Source of the DNA: an uncultured Dictyoglomus sp.
GTDB taxonomy: Bacteria; Dictyoglomota; Dictyoglomia; Dictyoglomales; Dictyoglomaceae
DNA: 6,189 nucleotides
Assembly (NCBI GenBank): GCA_938039765.1
Contig: CALHTV010000033.1
Coordinates: 1 to 6,189, forward strand
Reading direction: 5' to 3'
Shown: positions 1-6,189 of the stretch, one piece after another
Layout of the letters: each line of letters starts with the position of its first letter
Position numbering within the stretch: position 1 is the stretch's first letter
Translations under genes and position numbers: made by a program
The notes under the pieces: generated by a model
Told to the model about the DNA's origin: nothing
Seen by the model: the letters and a program-made list of their open reading frames with translations, nothing else
The model's database searches: none

Positions 1-81
1 GTTTAAAGGTACTTTAGGCTCAATTTTGATTTTACCTTTATATTTTCTATGTAATTCTAAAGATTCTTTATATATATCCAT
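1..81 (-). CDS. Probable NAD(P)-dependent malic enzyme, N-terminal 27 codons (3'-truncated by window edge)
   Basis: The minus strand from the ATG at 81-79 stays open to the left edge and encodes 27 residues starting MDIYKESLELHRKYKGKI and continuing through KVPLN. The pattern 'SLELHRKYKGKI' followed by a short basic stretch and 'KVP' is the usual N-terminus of short bacterial/archaeal malic enzymes (malate dehydrogenase, oxaloacetate-decarboxylating), which convert malate to pyruvate and CO2 in the cytoplasm with reduction of NAD(P). No catalytic or nucleotide-binding residues fall inside the window, so the call rests on this N-terminal signature only. The ATG follows the aspS TAA with no intervening base, and a very strong Shine-Dalgarno lies 5 nt upstream inside aspS, which makes the start secure. 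It is probably co-transcribed with aspS. An unrelated protein with a similar N-terminus cannot be excluded. Confidence 0.72.
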   Translation of the reverse strand, partial: MDIYKESLELHRKYKGKIKIEPKVPLN

Positions 82-1848
82 TTAATCCTCCTTTTCTGGA
101 TAAACAACTTTTATATGGACCTCTTCAAGTTGTTTAGGATCTACATCAGAAGGGGCACCAGTGAGCAAACATGTTCCACTTTGAGTTTTAGGAAAAGCTA
201 TAACGTCTCTTAATGAATTAGAGTTAGTCAAAATAGCTATAATTCTATCTATTCCTAAAGCAATTCCTCCATGAGGGGGTGCACCATATTCAAAAGCCTC
301 GAGGAGAAATCCAAATTTTCTTTTTGCTTCTTCAGGAGGAATATTTAATATACTAAACACTTTTTCTTGAATTTCTCTTTTATGTATTCTTATACTTCCA
401 CTACCAAGTTCTGTACCATTTAGTACTAAGTCGTAACATTGTGCTTTTACTTTTAAAGGGTCTTTGTCTAATAATGGCAAATCCTCCTCTTTAGGGGAAG
501 TAAAGGGATGGTGTTCTGCAACAATTCTTTTTTCTTCCTCATCATACTCAAACAGTGGAAAATCAGTAATCCATAGAAAGGAAAGTCCTTCTTTTTTAGG
601 TATATTAAATAAATTCGCAATTTCTAATCTTATAATCCCTAAAATTTTAACTACTTCTTTCCAATCCCCAGCTATACAGAAAAAAGAATCTCCTGGCTGA
701 AGATCTAAATACTTTTTCAATTTGTTTTTCGTCTCTTCGTCTAAATATTTACTGATTGACGATTTTAATTCTTCTTCTAAAGAGAACCACATTATACCTT
801 TGCCTTTTAGTTCTCTTACTTTATTTTCAATAGTACTCCATTCCTTCCTCGAAGGAAGAATATTTTTTAAAGGAATACCTTTAATTACACCTTTCTTTTC
901 TAAAGTACTTTTTATAAAATCTAATGGTAGATCTTTTAAAACTTCCGTGACATCTATTATTTTTAGGTCATATCTTAAGTCTGGTTTATCGCTTCCGTAA
1001 GTATTCATAGCCTCTTCGTAAGTAAGACGAGGAAAAGGGATCTCTAAATCTAATCCCAAAGTTTTTTTGAGTGTTTCTTTAAATAGTTCTTCAATTAAAT
1101 TAAAAATATCTTCTTGGGTAACAAAGGACATTTCAAGATCTAACTGGGTAAACTCTGGCTGTCGATCAGCTCTTAAGTCTTCATCTCTGAAGCATCGGAC
1201 AATTTGAAAATAGCGATCAAAACCGGAGACCATCAATATTTGTTTAAACAATTGGGGAGATTGGGGTAGAGCGTAAAATTTTCCAGGTTGGAGTCTACTC
1301 GGAATTATAAAATCTCTTGCTCCCTCCGGTGTACTAACAATAAGATATGGTGTTTCTATCTCTAGGAATCCATTCTTAGAAAGAAAGTTTCTGAGAGCCA
1401 ATATAAAATTATGCCTAAAAATTAAATTAGATTGCATTTTTTCTCTTCTTAAATCTAAATATCGGTATTTTAGTCTTACTGTTTCATCTATTTCTTTATT
1501 GGACCAAAGATTAAAAGGAAGAGGTTTTGAAGTATTCTCTATAATTATGTCATTGACTTCTATTTCTACTTCTCCTGTTGGTATTCTTGGATTTTCCATA
1601 CCCTCAGGTCTTTTTCTGACTTTACCTTCTACAGTTATAACCCATTCGTTTCCCAAAGTATCTGCTATACTGTAGCTTTTTTGAGATATAGAAGGATCAA
1701 AAACCAGTTGAACAATCCCACTTCTGTCTCTCAAGTCTACAAAAATAAGTCCACCGTGATGTCTTATTCTATGAACCCATCCAGAAAGTATTACTTTTTC
1801 TCCAATGTTTTGGGTATTAATTTCTCCACAATAGTGAGTTCTTTTCAA
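82..1848 (-). CDS. aspS: Aspartyl-tRNA synthetase, bacterial type, likely non-discriminating
   Basis: Class II synthetase that activates Asp with ATP and charges tRNA-Asp in the cytoplasm. Numbered from the preferred start (588 aa, normal for bacterial AspRS): an N-terminal OB-fold anticodon-binding domain (about 15-105, with [11 protein letters not shown] at 23-33); motif 1 around FLEIETP (161-167); the active-site run QSPQLFKQ (196-203); motif 2 [14 protein letters not shown] (220-233); the bacterial GAD insertion (about 280-410); and motif 3 [14 protein letters not shown] ending in Arg535. A longer frame begins at GTG 1860, but I prefer TTG 1848. It gives the family-typical N-terminus (M)KRTHYCGE and has AAGGTGG 8 nt upstream, while the GTG lies inside that ribosome binding site. 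His31 and Gly83 match residues linked in Pseudomonas to charging both tRNA-Asp and tRNA-Asn. It follows hisS after 45 nt and abuts the malic enzyme start. Confidence 0.96.
   Translation of the reverse strand: MKRTHYCGEINTQNIGEKVILSGWVHRIRHHGGLIFVDLRDRSGIVQLVFDPSISQKSYSIADTLGNEWVITVEGKVRKRPEGMENPRIPTGEVEIEVNDIIIENTSKPLPFNLWSNKEIDETVRLKYRYLDLRREKMQSNLIFRHNFILALRNFLSKNGFLEIETPYLIVSTPEGARDFIIPSRLQPGKFYALPQSPQLFKQILMVSGFDRYFQIVRCFRDEDLRADRQPEFTQLDLEMSFVTQEDIFNLIEELFKETLKKTLGLDLEIPFPRLTYEEAMNTYGSDKPDLRYDLKIIDVTEVLKDLPLDFIKSTLEKKGVIKGIPLKNILPSRKEWSTIENKVRELKGKGIMWFSLEEELKSSISKYLDEETKNKLKKYLDLQPGDSFFCIAGDWKEVVKILGIIRLEIANLFNIPKKEGLSFLWITDFPLFEYDEEEKRIVAEHHPFTSPKEEDLPLLDKDPLKVKAQCYDLVLNGTELGSGSIRIHKREIQEKVFSILNIPPEEAKRKFGFLLEAFEYGAPPHGGIALGIDRIIAILTNSNSLRDVIAFPKTQSGTCLLTGAPSDVDPKQLEEVHIKVVYPEKED
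87..95 (-). promoter_or_regulatory. Shine-Dalgarno of the malic enzyme gene
   Basis: The minus strand reads AAAAGGAGG, then 5 nt, then ATG at 81. It sits within the last codons of aspS. It is one of the two strongest ribosome binding sites in the window (with that of hisS), so the downstream gene can initiate independently of coupling to aspS. Confidence 0.8.
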
Positions 1849-1856
1849 GTTAAGTC

Positions 1857-1863
1857 CCACCTT
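1857..1863 (-). promoter_or_regulatory. Shine-Dalgarno that decides the aspS start
   Basis: The minus strand reads AAGGTGG, one mismatch from AAGGAGG, with 8 nt before the TTG at 1848-1846. The alternative GTG start at 1860-1858 is embedded in this motif and would have only the purine run AGAAAGAAAG upstream. The spacing therefore supports TTG as the true initiator. Confidence 0.65.
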
Positions 1864-1892
1864 TCTTTCTATGAAAATGAAAATTCTTAGTA

Positions 1893-1901
1893 ATTATAAC
1901 A
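1893..1901 (-). promoter_or_regulatory. Possible extended -10 promoter element ahead of aspS
   Basis: The minus strand carries TGTTATAAT, an exact TGnTATAAT extended -10, across the last two hisS codons (Met, Leu) and the TAA stop. Initiation would fall near 1886 and give a leader of about 38 nt to the TTG start. No convincing -35 lies about 17 nt upstream (AATAGA). TATAAT-like strings are common in AT-rich DNA, so this internal promoter is only a candidate. Confidence 0.33.
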
Positions 1902-3147
1902 TAGTATTTAAGGTTTCTATTAGGTTATCTATAGAGATGTTTTTTTCTTCTCCAGATTTAAAATCTCTAATTTTTATAAAATTCCTTTCTATTAGAGAAG
2001 AATTAATGATTAGAACAAAGTCTGCTCCTATTTTGTCAGCTAATCTTAGTTGAGCTCTTAGAGGTTCCTCTAAAGGACCTACCTCTACTTTAAAATTTTT
2101 TTGCAATACTTGAGAAATTTCAATTGCTTTTTTAAGATAGTTTTCATCTTCAATAGCTAAGAATAGAAGTTTTTGTTTTTCAATTCCAAGTTTGGCCTGT
2201 TGTTTTAATAGAAGTATAAGTCTTTCTATACCTAAGGCAAACCCTAATCCTGGAATTTGTGGTCCTCCGTAGGTTTCTACTAAGTTGTCATACCTTCCGC
2301 CTCCAACTACAGCATTTTGAGCACCAAGAGTAGTGGTGGTTATTTCGAATACCGTTCTTGTGTAGTAATCAAGGCCTCTTACCAGCTTAGGGTTGATTTT
2401 GTAATTCAAATTTGCAATTGAAAGATAGTTGGTTACTTTGTCAAAATGTTTTTTACAATCTTCGCATAAGAAATCTAAGGGTTGTGGAGCATCCTCTTTT
2501 AAGGATATAACCTTTTCATCTTTAGAGTCTAAAATTCTCAAGGGATTTCTTTCTAATCTCTCTTTGTCAATAGGTGATAATAAATCTTCATATTTAGAGA
2601 AATAACTTTTTAGAGCCTCTCTATATTTAGGTCTACATTGCGAACATCCCAAAGAGTTTATCTCTACTTCTATATTCTCTAATTCTAAACTTTTTAAAAT
2701 TTCTACTGCTATATTTATTACTTCAAAATCTATATAAGGATCTTTTCTACCTAAAACTTCTACTCCTAATTGGTGAAATTGTCTATATCTACCAGCTTGT
2801 GGCCTTTCGTACCTAAACATGGGCCCTATATAGTAAACTTTCCACACGGGTTTAGAGGTGTAGATTTTATTTGTTAGATATGCTCTTATGACTCCAGGTG
2901 TTCCTTCAGGTCTCAATGTTAATGATCTTCCCTTTTTATCAGTGAAAGTATACATCTCTTTCATGACTATATCAGTGGTTTCTCCTGTTCCTTTAACAAA
3001 TAACTCGGTATATTCGAAAATTGGAGTTCTTATTTCTTCGTAATTGTATTTCTCAAAAATACTGCGAGCAGTTTTTTCTATTAGATGCCAGTAGGGAATT
3101 TCTTCGGGAAGAATATCTTGTACTCCTCTGGGAAGTCCTATCTTCAT
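1894..3147 (-). CDS. hisS: Histidyl-tRNA synthetase
   Basis: Class II synthetase that charges tRNA-His in the cytoplasm, normally as a homodimer. The 417 residues match the usual bacterial length. Visible landmarks are [11 protein letters not shown] (6-16), TLRPEGTP (77-84), motif 2 [16 protein letters not shown] (111-126), the HisRS-specific peptide [12 protein letters not shown] (257-268, with catalytic Arg257), GGGRYDNL (282-289), motif 3 [11 protein letters not shown] (300-310), and a C-terminal anticodon-binding domain from about residue 325. The insertion region contains two Cys pairs, CSQC (168-171) and CEDC (228-231), which resemble a metal-binding knuckle seen in some bacterial HisRS but absent from the E. 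coli type. The ATG overlaps the dtd stop (ATGA) and has AGGAGGT 7 nt upstream. No T-box leader precedes it. Frame and motifs are intact. Confidence 0.97.
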   Translation of the reverse strand: MKIGLPRGVQDILPEEIPYWHLIEKTARSIFEKYNYEEIRTPIFEYTELFVKGTGETTDIVMKEMYTFTDKKGRSLTLRPEGTPGVIRAYLTNKIYTSKPVWKVYYIGPMFRYERPQAGRYRQFHQLGVEVLGRKDPYIDFEVINIAVEILKSLELENIEVEINSLGCSQCRPKYREALKSYFSKYEDLLSPIDKERLERNPLRILDSKDEKVISLKEDAPQPLDFLCEDCKKHFDKVTNYLSIANLNYKINPKLVRGLDYYTRTVFEITTTTLGAQNAVVGGGRYDNLVETYGGPQIPGLGFALGIERLILLLKQQAKLGIEKQKLLFLAIEDENYLKKAIEISQVLQKNFKVEVGPLEEPLRAQLRLADKIGADFVLIINSSLIERNFIKIRDFKSGEEKNISIDNLIETLNTML

Positions 3148-3614
3148 TCCTTTGACCTCCTAGGTTTTTTAAGTTCTTTAGTGTCTAAAATTATAGTCAC
3201 AGGCCCATCATTTATAATTTCTACCTCCATATATGCCTGAAATTCTCCTTCTTTAACTTTTTCTCCTTGGTTTTTTAAATATTCAATAAATTTCTTGTAT
3301 AGCTCATAAGCTTTTGTTTTTTCTGCGGCCTCTTTAAAATCAGGCCTTTTACCCCTTCTACAGTCTGCAAGAAGGGTAAATTGAGAGACAATTAAAAATT
3401 CTCCCTTGATATCATTTATAGTTAGATTCATTTTTCCATTGTTATCAGGGAAAATTCTTAAGTTTCTTATTTTGTCAGCTAAAAGAGATATATCTTCTTC
3501 AGTATCATCTTTTGAAATTCCTAAGAAAACCAAGAGTCCTTGAGATATTTCACTTATTATATTTCCATTTGTTCTTACAGATCCTCTTTTAACTCTTTGA
3601 ACTACAGCTTTCAT
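3144..3614 (-). CDS. dtd: D-aminoacyl-tRNA deacylase (DTD)
   Basis: Cytoplasmic dimeric editing enzyme that hydrolyses D-aminoacyl-tRNAs (classically D-Tyr-tRNA), and Gly mischarged on tRNA-Ala, so that they do not enter translation. The protein is 156 aa, slightly longer than the usual 145-150 because of a short basic tail (KKPRRSKE). It starts MKAVVQRV, as in the family, and has the two DTD signatures: SQFT at 77-80 (Thr80), and the Gly-cisPro motif in NDGPVT (Gly137-Pro138), which gives chiral selectivity. [13 protein letters not shown] at 86-98 is also family-typical. Its ATG directly follows the rel TAA (TAAATG), and its TGA overlaps the hisS ATG. No Shine-Dalgarno lies at normal distance; the nearest is 16 nt away, inside rel, so translation is probably coupled to rel. 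Confidence 0.96.
   Translation of the reverse strand: MKAVVQRVKRGSVRTNGNIISEISQGLLVFLGISKDDTEEDISLLADKIRNLRIFPDNNGKMNLTINDIKGEFLIVSQFTLLADCRRGKRPDFKEAAEKTKAYELYKKFIEYLKNQGEKVKEGEFQAYMEVEIINDGPVTIILDTKELKKPRRSKE
3155..3161 (-). promoter_or_regulatory. Shine-Dalgarno of hisS
   Basis: The minus strand reads AGGAGGT, 7 nt before the hisS ATG at 3147, inside the last codons of dtd. It is a near-ideal site and fixes the start that overlaps the dtd TGA by four bases. Confidence 0.8.
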
Positions 3615-5792
3615 TTAGATTTTCATAGCTCTCCTTACCGAGATTACGTCTGATAATTTTTTAATCTCTTCCATAAGATAATAAAATACAGGAGGATTGT
3701 CAATCTCAACAATAATTTTAATCCTTGCTATACCATCTTTTCCAACTTTGGTACCCAAATCCAAAATATTTATTCTTGCTTGAGAGACTCTTTCTATAAG
3801 ATCTCTGAGAAGTCCTACTCTATCTATAGCCTCTATTTCTAGACCAGTTTTATATTTTCCACTTTTGAGTTTTTGCCATTCTATAGGGACTACTCTTTCA
3901 GGATATTTCTTTTTTAAGTTAATTAAGTTAGGGCATTCGACTCTATGTATTACAATGCCCCTTCCCTTTGAGATATATCCTATAACCTGATCTCCGGGTA
4001 TAGGATGACAACATTCTGCAATTCGTATCATTATATTTTCCAAGCCTGAGATTTCTATGCCTTCTACCAATTTTTCCCTTTCTTTTTCTGCAATCGTTAT
4101 TACTATTTCCCTTTTATATTCCTTTCTGAACCTTTCTATAAATTGTTGTGGGGTAATTTCTCCGGTGCCTACACTTAAAAGGAATGATTCTACTTCTTTA
4201 AAACCTGTCTCAGTTAAAAATTCCTTTGCTATTGAGTGTTCTAATAAATCATTCAAGAAGATCTCATTTTTTTGAAACATTTCTCTTAACCATTCTTCAT
4301 TTCGATTTATTTCAGCTTCAAGAAGTTCTTTTCCTTTTTGTATTGTTTCTTCACGAGCCAATTTTTTAAAGTATTGTTTAATTTTGTTCTTAGCTTGTGT
4401 TGTTTTAACAATATTGAGCCAATCTCTACTTGGTTTTCCTTCTTCCTTACTAGTGATTATTTCAACAATATCACCATTCTGTAAGACATAGTTAAGAGGT
4501 ACAATTTTTCCATTAACTTTTGCTCCTCTACAACGATGTCCTACTTCTGTGTGGATTGCATAAGCAAAATCAATAGGAGTAGAACCTTGAGGCAAAGCTA
4601 TGACATCTCCTTTGGGGGTAAAAACATAAATTTCTCTCTCAAATAAGTCACTTTTTACAGATTCCAAAAATTCTTGATCGTCGGCAAGTTCCCTTTGCCA
4701 TTCTAGAAGTTGTCTTAGCCAGGAAAGTTTCTCTTCAAAAGAGTCAGGCCTTTTTATCTCTTCCTTATATAACCAGTGGGCTGCAACACCATACTCTGCT
4801 ATTCTATGCATTTCCCAGGTTCTTATTTGTACCTCTAAGGGTTTTCCATCCATTGCAATTACAGTAGTATGTAAAGATTGATAGTTATTTGACTTTTTGT
4901 TAGCAATGTAATCTTTAAATCTTCCAGGTACAGGTCGCCATAAGTTATGAATAATGCCAAGTACTTCGTAGCATTCTTTCTCACTATTTACAATGATTCT
5001 TACACCTAAAAGATCGTACATTTCTTCAATCTCTATTCCACGTCTAAGCATTTTTTGATATATACTGTAAAGATGTTTTGCTCTTCCTGTTACTTCTGCT
5101 TTTATTTCTGCTTTGTCAAGCTCAGCTTTTATTATCTCAATCGCTCTTTCTATAAATTTTTCTCTCTCCTTTCTTGTTTCGGAGACTTTTTTGGCTACAT
5201 AACGATATTTATCAGGTTCTAAGTATCTAAAAGCTAGATCTTCTAGACGCCATTTTATATCCCATACTCCTAATCTATGAGCAAGAGGAGCATATATCTC
5301 TAAAGTCTCTTTTGCTATCTTTTTTTGCTTCTCTTCTTCGTGATATTGCAAAGTTTGCATATTATGTAAGCGATCTGCGAGTTTAATTATAATTACTCTA
5401 ATGTCTTTTGCCATTGCTATAAACATCTTTCTTAAGTTTTGGGCTCGATAAGCTTCTGTAGGATAGAAACTTAGTTTTTCTAATTTTGTTATGGCTTCTA
5501 CAAGGGAGAGCACATCCTTCCCAAATTCTTTTTCAATCATTTCTCTATTTATATTTGTATCTTCTAGTACATCGTGGAGAAGCCCTGCGATAACAACCGT
5601 TTCCTCCATACCTAGATTGATTAATATTTTAGCTACCTCTACAGGATGAACTATATATGGCTCTCCCGATTTTCTTTTTTGATCTTTATGGGCATTTTGG
5701 GCAAAGATAAAGGCTTTCTTCAGGTTTTCTGAAGAGTATTTATTAGTAGCTAATATAAGTAGTTCTTGTAATAATTCTTCCTCATTTTTCAT
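3615..5792 (-). CDS. relA: Bifunctional (p)ppGpp synthetase/hydrolase, RelA/SpoT (Rel) family
   Basis: Ribosome-associated stringent-response enzyme that makes (p)ppGpp from ATP and GDP/GTP and also degrades it. The 725 residues have the complete long-RSH layout. The HD hydrolase domain (about 25-180) has Arg40, His49, HDVLED at 73-78, and Asp140/Asn144 in LADRLHNM. The synthetase domain (about 230-345) has GRAKHLYSIYQKM (236-248), YDLLGVR (259-265), RFKD (291-294), YQSLHT (304-309) and EVQIRT (320-325). The TGS domain (about 386-448) has His414 in AIHTEVGHRC. A helical region follows, then a Cys-rich zinc-finger-like segment (Cys594, Cys595, His596, His616, Cys620) and a C-terminal ACT domain (648-725). 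Both catalytic centres look intact, and RFKD is the RxKD signature of bifunctional enzymes, not the ExDD of synthetase-only RelA. The ATG has no Shine-Dalgarno, and a -10-like box lies 10 nt upstream. The stop abuts dtd. Confidence 0.97.
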   Translation of the reverse strand: MKNEEELLQELLILATNKYSSENLKKAFIFAQNAHKDQKRKSGEPYIVHPVEVAKILINLGMEETVVIAGLLHDVLEDTNINREMIEKEFGKDVLSLVEAITKLEKLSFYPTEAYRAQNLRKMFIAMAKDIRVIIIKLADRLHNMQTLQYHEEEKQKKIAKETLEIYAPLAHRLGVWDIKWRLEDLAFRYLEPDKYRYVAKKVSETRKEREKFIERAIEIIKAELDKAEIKAEVTGRAKHLYSIYQKMLRRGIEIEEMYDLLGVRIIVNSEKECYEVLGIIHNLWRPVPGRFKDYIANKKSNNYQSLHTTVIAMDGKPLEVQIRTWEMHRIAEYGVAAHWLYKEEIKRPDSFEEKLSWLRQLLEWQRELADDQEFLESVKSDLFEREIYVFTPKGDVIALPQGSTPIDFAYAIHTEVGHRCRGAKVNGKIVPLNYVLQNGDIVEIITSKEEGKPSRDWLNIVKTTQAKNKIKQYFKKLAREETIQKGKELLEAEINRNEEWLREMFQKNEIFLNDLLEHSIAKEFLTETGFKEVESFLLSVGTGEITPQQFIERFRKEYKREIVITIAEKEREKLVEGIEISGLENIMIRIAECCHPIPGDQVIGYISKGRGIVIHRVECPNLINLKKKYPERVVPIEWQKLKSGKYKTGLEIEAIDRVGLLRDLIERVSQARINILDLGTKVGKDGIARIKIIVEIDNPPVFYYLMEEIKKLSDVISVRRAMKI
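3629..3636 (-). promoter_or_regulatory. Distant Shine-Dalgarno for dtd, inside the rel C-terminus
   Basis: The minus strand has AAGGAGAG, encoding part of the VRRAMKI tail of Rel. The GGAG core ends 16 nt before the dtd ATG, longer than the usual 5-10 nt. It is better spaced (5 nt from GGAGA to ATG at 3626-3624) for an internal ATG in the rel frame, which reads only ATG-AAA-ATC-TAA. It may recruit or hold ribosomes for coupled initiation at dtd, or may be coincidental coding sequence. Confidence 0.45.
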
Positions 5793-5807
5793 AATTTTAT
5801 AAATTAT
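5791..5807 (-). repeat. Perfect 7-bp A/T inverted repeat over the rel -10 and start codon
   Basis: The minus strand reads ATAATTT-ATA-AAATTAT: two perfect 7-base arms around a 3-base centre. One arm overlaps five bases of the TATAAT box and the other ends on the first two bases of the rel ATG. It could be a DNA-binding operator. As an RNA hairpin it would be weak, since every pair is A-U. The low complexity means chance is a serious alternative. Confidence 0.4.
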
Positions 5808-5808
5808 A
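5803..5808 (-). promoter_or_regulatory. Candidate -10 box of a near-leaderless rel promoter
   Basis: The minus strand has a consensus TATAAT in the 27-nt gap between the transporter and rel, separated from the rel ATG by only 10 nt. Initiation at the usual distance would fall near 5796, about 4 nt before the ATG. The hexamer 17 nt upstream, TTTATT, is a weak -35. The gap has no ribosome binding site, which fits a leaderless or near-leaderless mRNA. AT-rich sequence makes a chance match plausible. Confidence 0.4.
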
Positions 5809-5819
5809 CAACAATTACG

Positions 5820-6189
5820 CTAAAGAATAAAGAATAATCCTATTGCCGCACTTAATCCTAATAGGCCTCCAAATATAAATGTAGCTTGAGGACCTAATAA
5901 GCTCCATAAAAATCCTGCTATAAGAGAGGCAGGAAATAGTCCGATTCCTACTAAAGTAGCATGAAGTCCAATTACTGTTGCTCTTATATTAGAGGGTGCA
6001 AGGTCGGATATTAGAGCTTTTTCTACTCCTTCAGTAAAAGCAATATATAGTCCGTATAATGAGAAGAGTAACCAAAGATGAATTTGGGTATATGCGACGG
6101 CAAATCCTAAATATACTAAGCCGTAAAAGGTATAGCCCAATATTAGCAATTTATTCCTTCCGATCTTGTCAGAAATATATCCTGCAGGA
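5820..6189 (-). CDS. MFS transporter, C-terminal part (5'-truncated by window edge)
   Basis: Integral membrane transporter of the major facilitator superfamily; substrate unknown. The frame is open to the right edge and gives 122 residues before a TAG. It begins PAGYISDKIGRNK, an MFS motif-A-like cytoplasmic loop (G-x-x-S-D-x-x-G-R), here most likely the loop between helices 8 and 9. Four hydrophobic helices follow, at about 14-33, 36-55, 72-98 and 102-122, which fit TM9-TM12. The loop EGVEKALISDLAP followed by a conserved Arg, and the segment GLFPASLIAGFLWSLLG, are typical of a drug/metabolite-efflux-like MFS_1 subgroup. A shorter reading could start at TTG 6149, but that would split motif A, so the gene must begin beyond the window. 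The protein ends almost inside the last helix. It lies 27 nt upstream of rel on the same strand, with no visible terminator. Confidence 0.9.
   Translation of the reverse strand, partial: PAGYISDKIGRNKLLILGYTFYGLVYLGFAVAYTQIHLWLLFSLYGLYIAFTEGVEKALISDLAPSNIRATVIGLHATLVGIGLFPASLIAGFLWSLLGPQATFIFGGLLGLSAAIGLFFIL

Noticed and set aside
464..1000. Two plus-strand open frames (464-700 and 722-1000) inside aspS.
   Set aside because: They lie fully antisense to a motif-complete AspRS, have Ser/Phe-rich low-complexity translations, and have no recognisable domain.
1849..1893. T-box or other long tRNA-sensing leader ahead of hisS or aspS, as in many Firmicutes.
   Set aside because: hisS overlaps dtd and the hisS-aspS gap is only 45 nt, with no room for a stem I or antiterminator.
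1681..2053. Plus-strand open frames at 1681-1890 and 1871-2053 across the aspS-hisS junction.
   Set aside because: Antisense to the ends of two certain genes, low-complexity translations, and no family resemblance.
4057..4275. Plus-strand 72-codon open frame inside rel.
   Set aside because: Antisense to the helical and linker region of Rel, Ser/Leu-rich with no homology signal; explained as a shadow frame.
5793..5819. Factor-independent terminator between the transporter and rel.
   Set aside because: The only dyad is all A/T with no G+C-rich stem and no following U-run, so it would not act as an intrinsic terminator.
5820..6149. A complete 109-aa small membrane protein starting at TTG 6149.
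   Set aside because: The same frame continues upstream to the window edge and encodes the MFS motif-A loop (YISDKIGRNK), so the TTG is an internal Leu codon of a larger transporter.
1..6189. Mobile element, CRISPR array, toxin-antitoxin pair or novel defence system.
   Set aside because: The DNA is almost wholly occupied by intact housekeeping genes on one strand. I saw no spaced repeats, transposase motifs, or terminal inverted repeats.

Overview
The window is a compact, AT-rich (roughly one-third G+C by eye) stretch of bacterial chromosome. Every gene I can support lies on the minus strand, so transcription runs from position 6189 towards 1. Arg is mostly AGA, AAA/GAA/ATA codons are common, and the proteins are rich in Lys, Glu and Ile. 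This suggests a low-GC, probably thermophilic bacterium. Dictyoglomus is my best guess from the general look of the proteins; thermophilic Firmicutes or Thermotogales are alternatives. No 16S or other phylogenetic marker was compared.

In transcription order: (1) the C-terminal third of an MFS membrane transporter, cut by the right edge (5820-6189); (2) a full-length bifunctional Rel (p)ppGpp synthetase/hydrolase (3615-5792); (3) dtd, D-aminoacyl-tRNA deacylase (3144-3614); (4) hisS, histidyl-tRNA synthetase (1894-3147); (5) aspS, bacterial-type aspartyl-tRNA synthetase (82-1848, probably from a TTG start); (6) the first 27 codons of a protein that looks like malic enzyme, cut by the left edge (1-81). 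Junctions are very tight: rel/dtd abut as TAAATG, dtd/hisS overlap as ATGA, hisS/aspS are 45 nt apart (33 nt to the alternative GTG start), and aspS/malic enzyme abut as TAAATG. No gap exceeds 50 nt and no factor-independent terminator is visible.

The four central genes share a theme. Rel senses uncharged tRNA on the ribosome and sets the ppGpp level, the two synthetases charge tRNA-His and tRNA-Asp, and Dtd removes D-amino acids mischarged onto tRNA. Related rel-dtd and hisS-aspS pairings are familiar from Firmicutes, so this is a mostly conventional housekeeping cluster, not an accessory or mobile region. I saw no novel system, CRISPR array, tRNA/rRNA gene or insertion sequence.

Points worth a second look are: rel has no Shine-Dalgarno and a TATAAT only 10 nt before its ATG (near-leaderless transcript?), with a perfect A/T dyad over both; aspS has a likely start correction and a non-discriminating AspRS signature (His31, Gly83); dtd's only Shine-Dalgarno lies inside rel, 16 nt from its start; and a carbon-metabolism gene is fused to the end of the translation operon.
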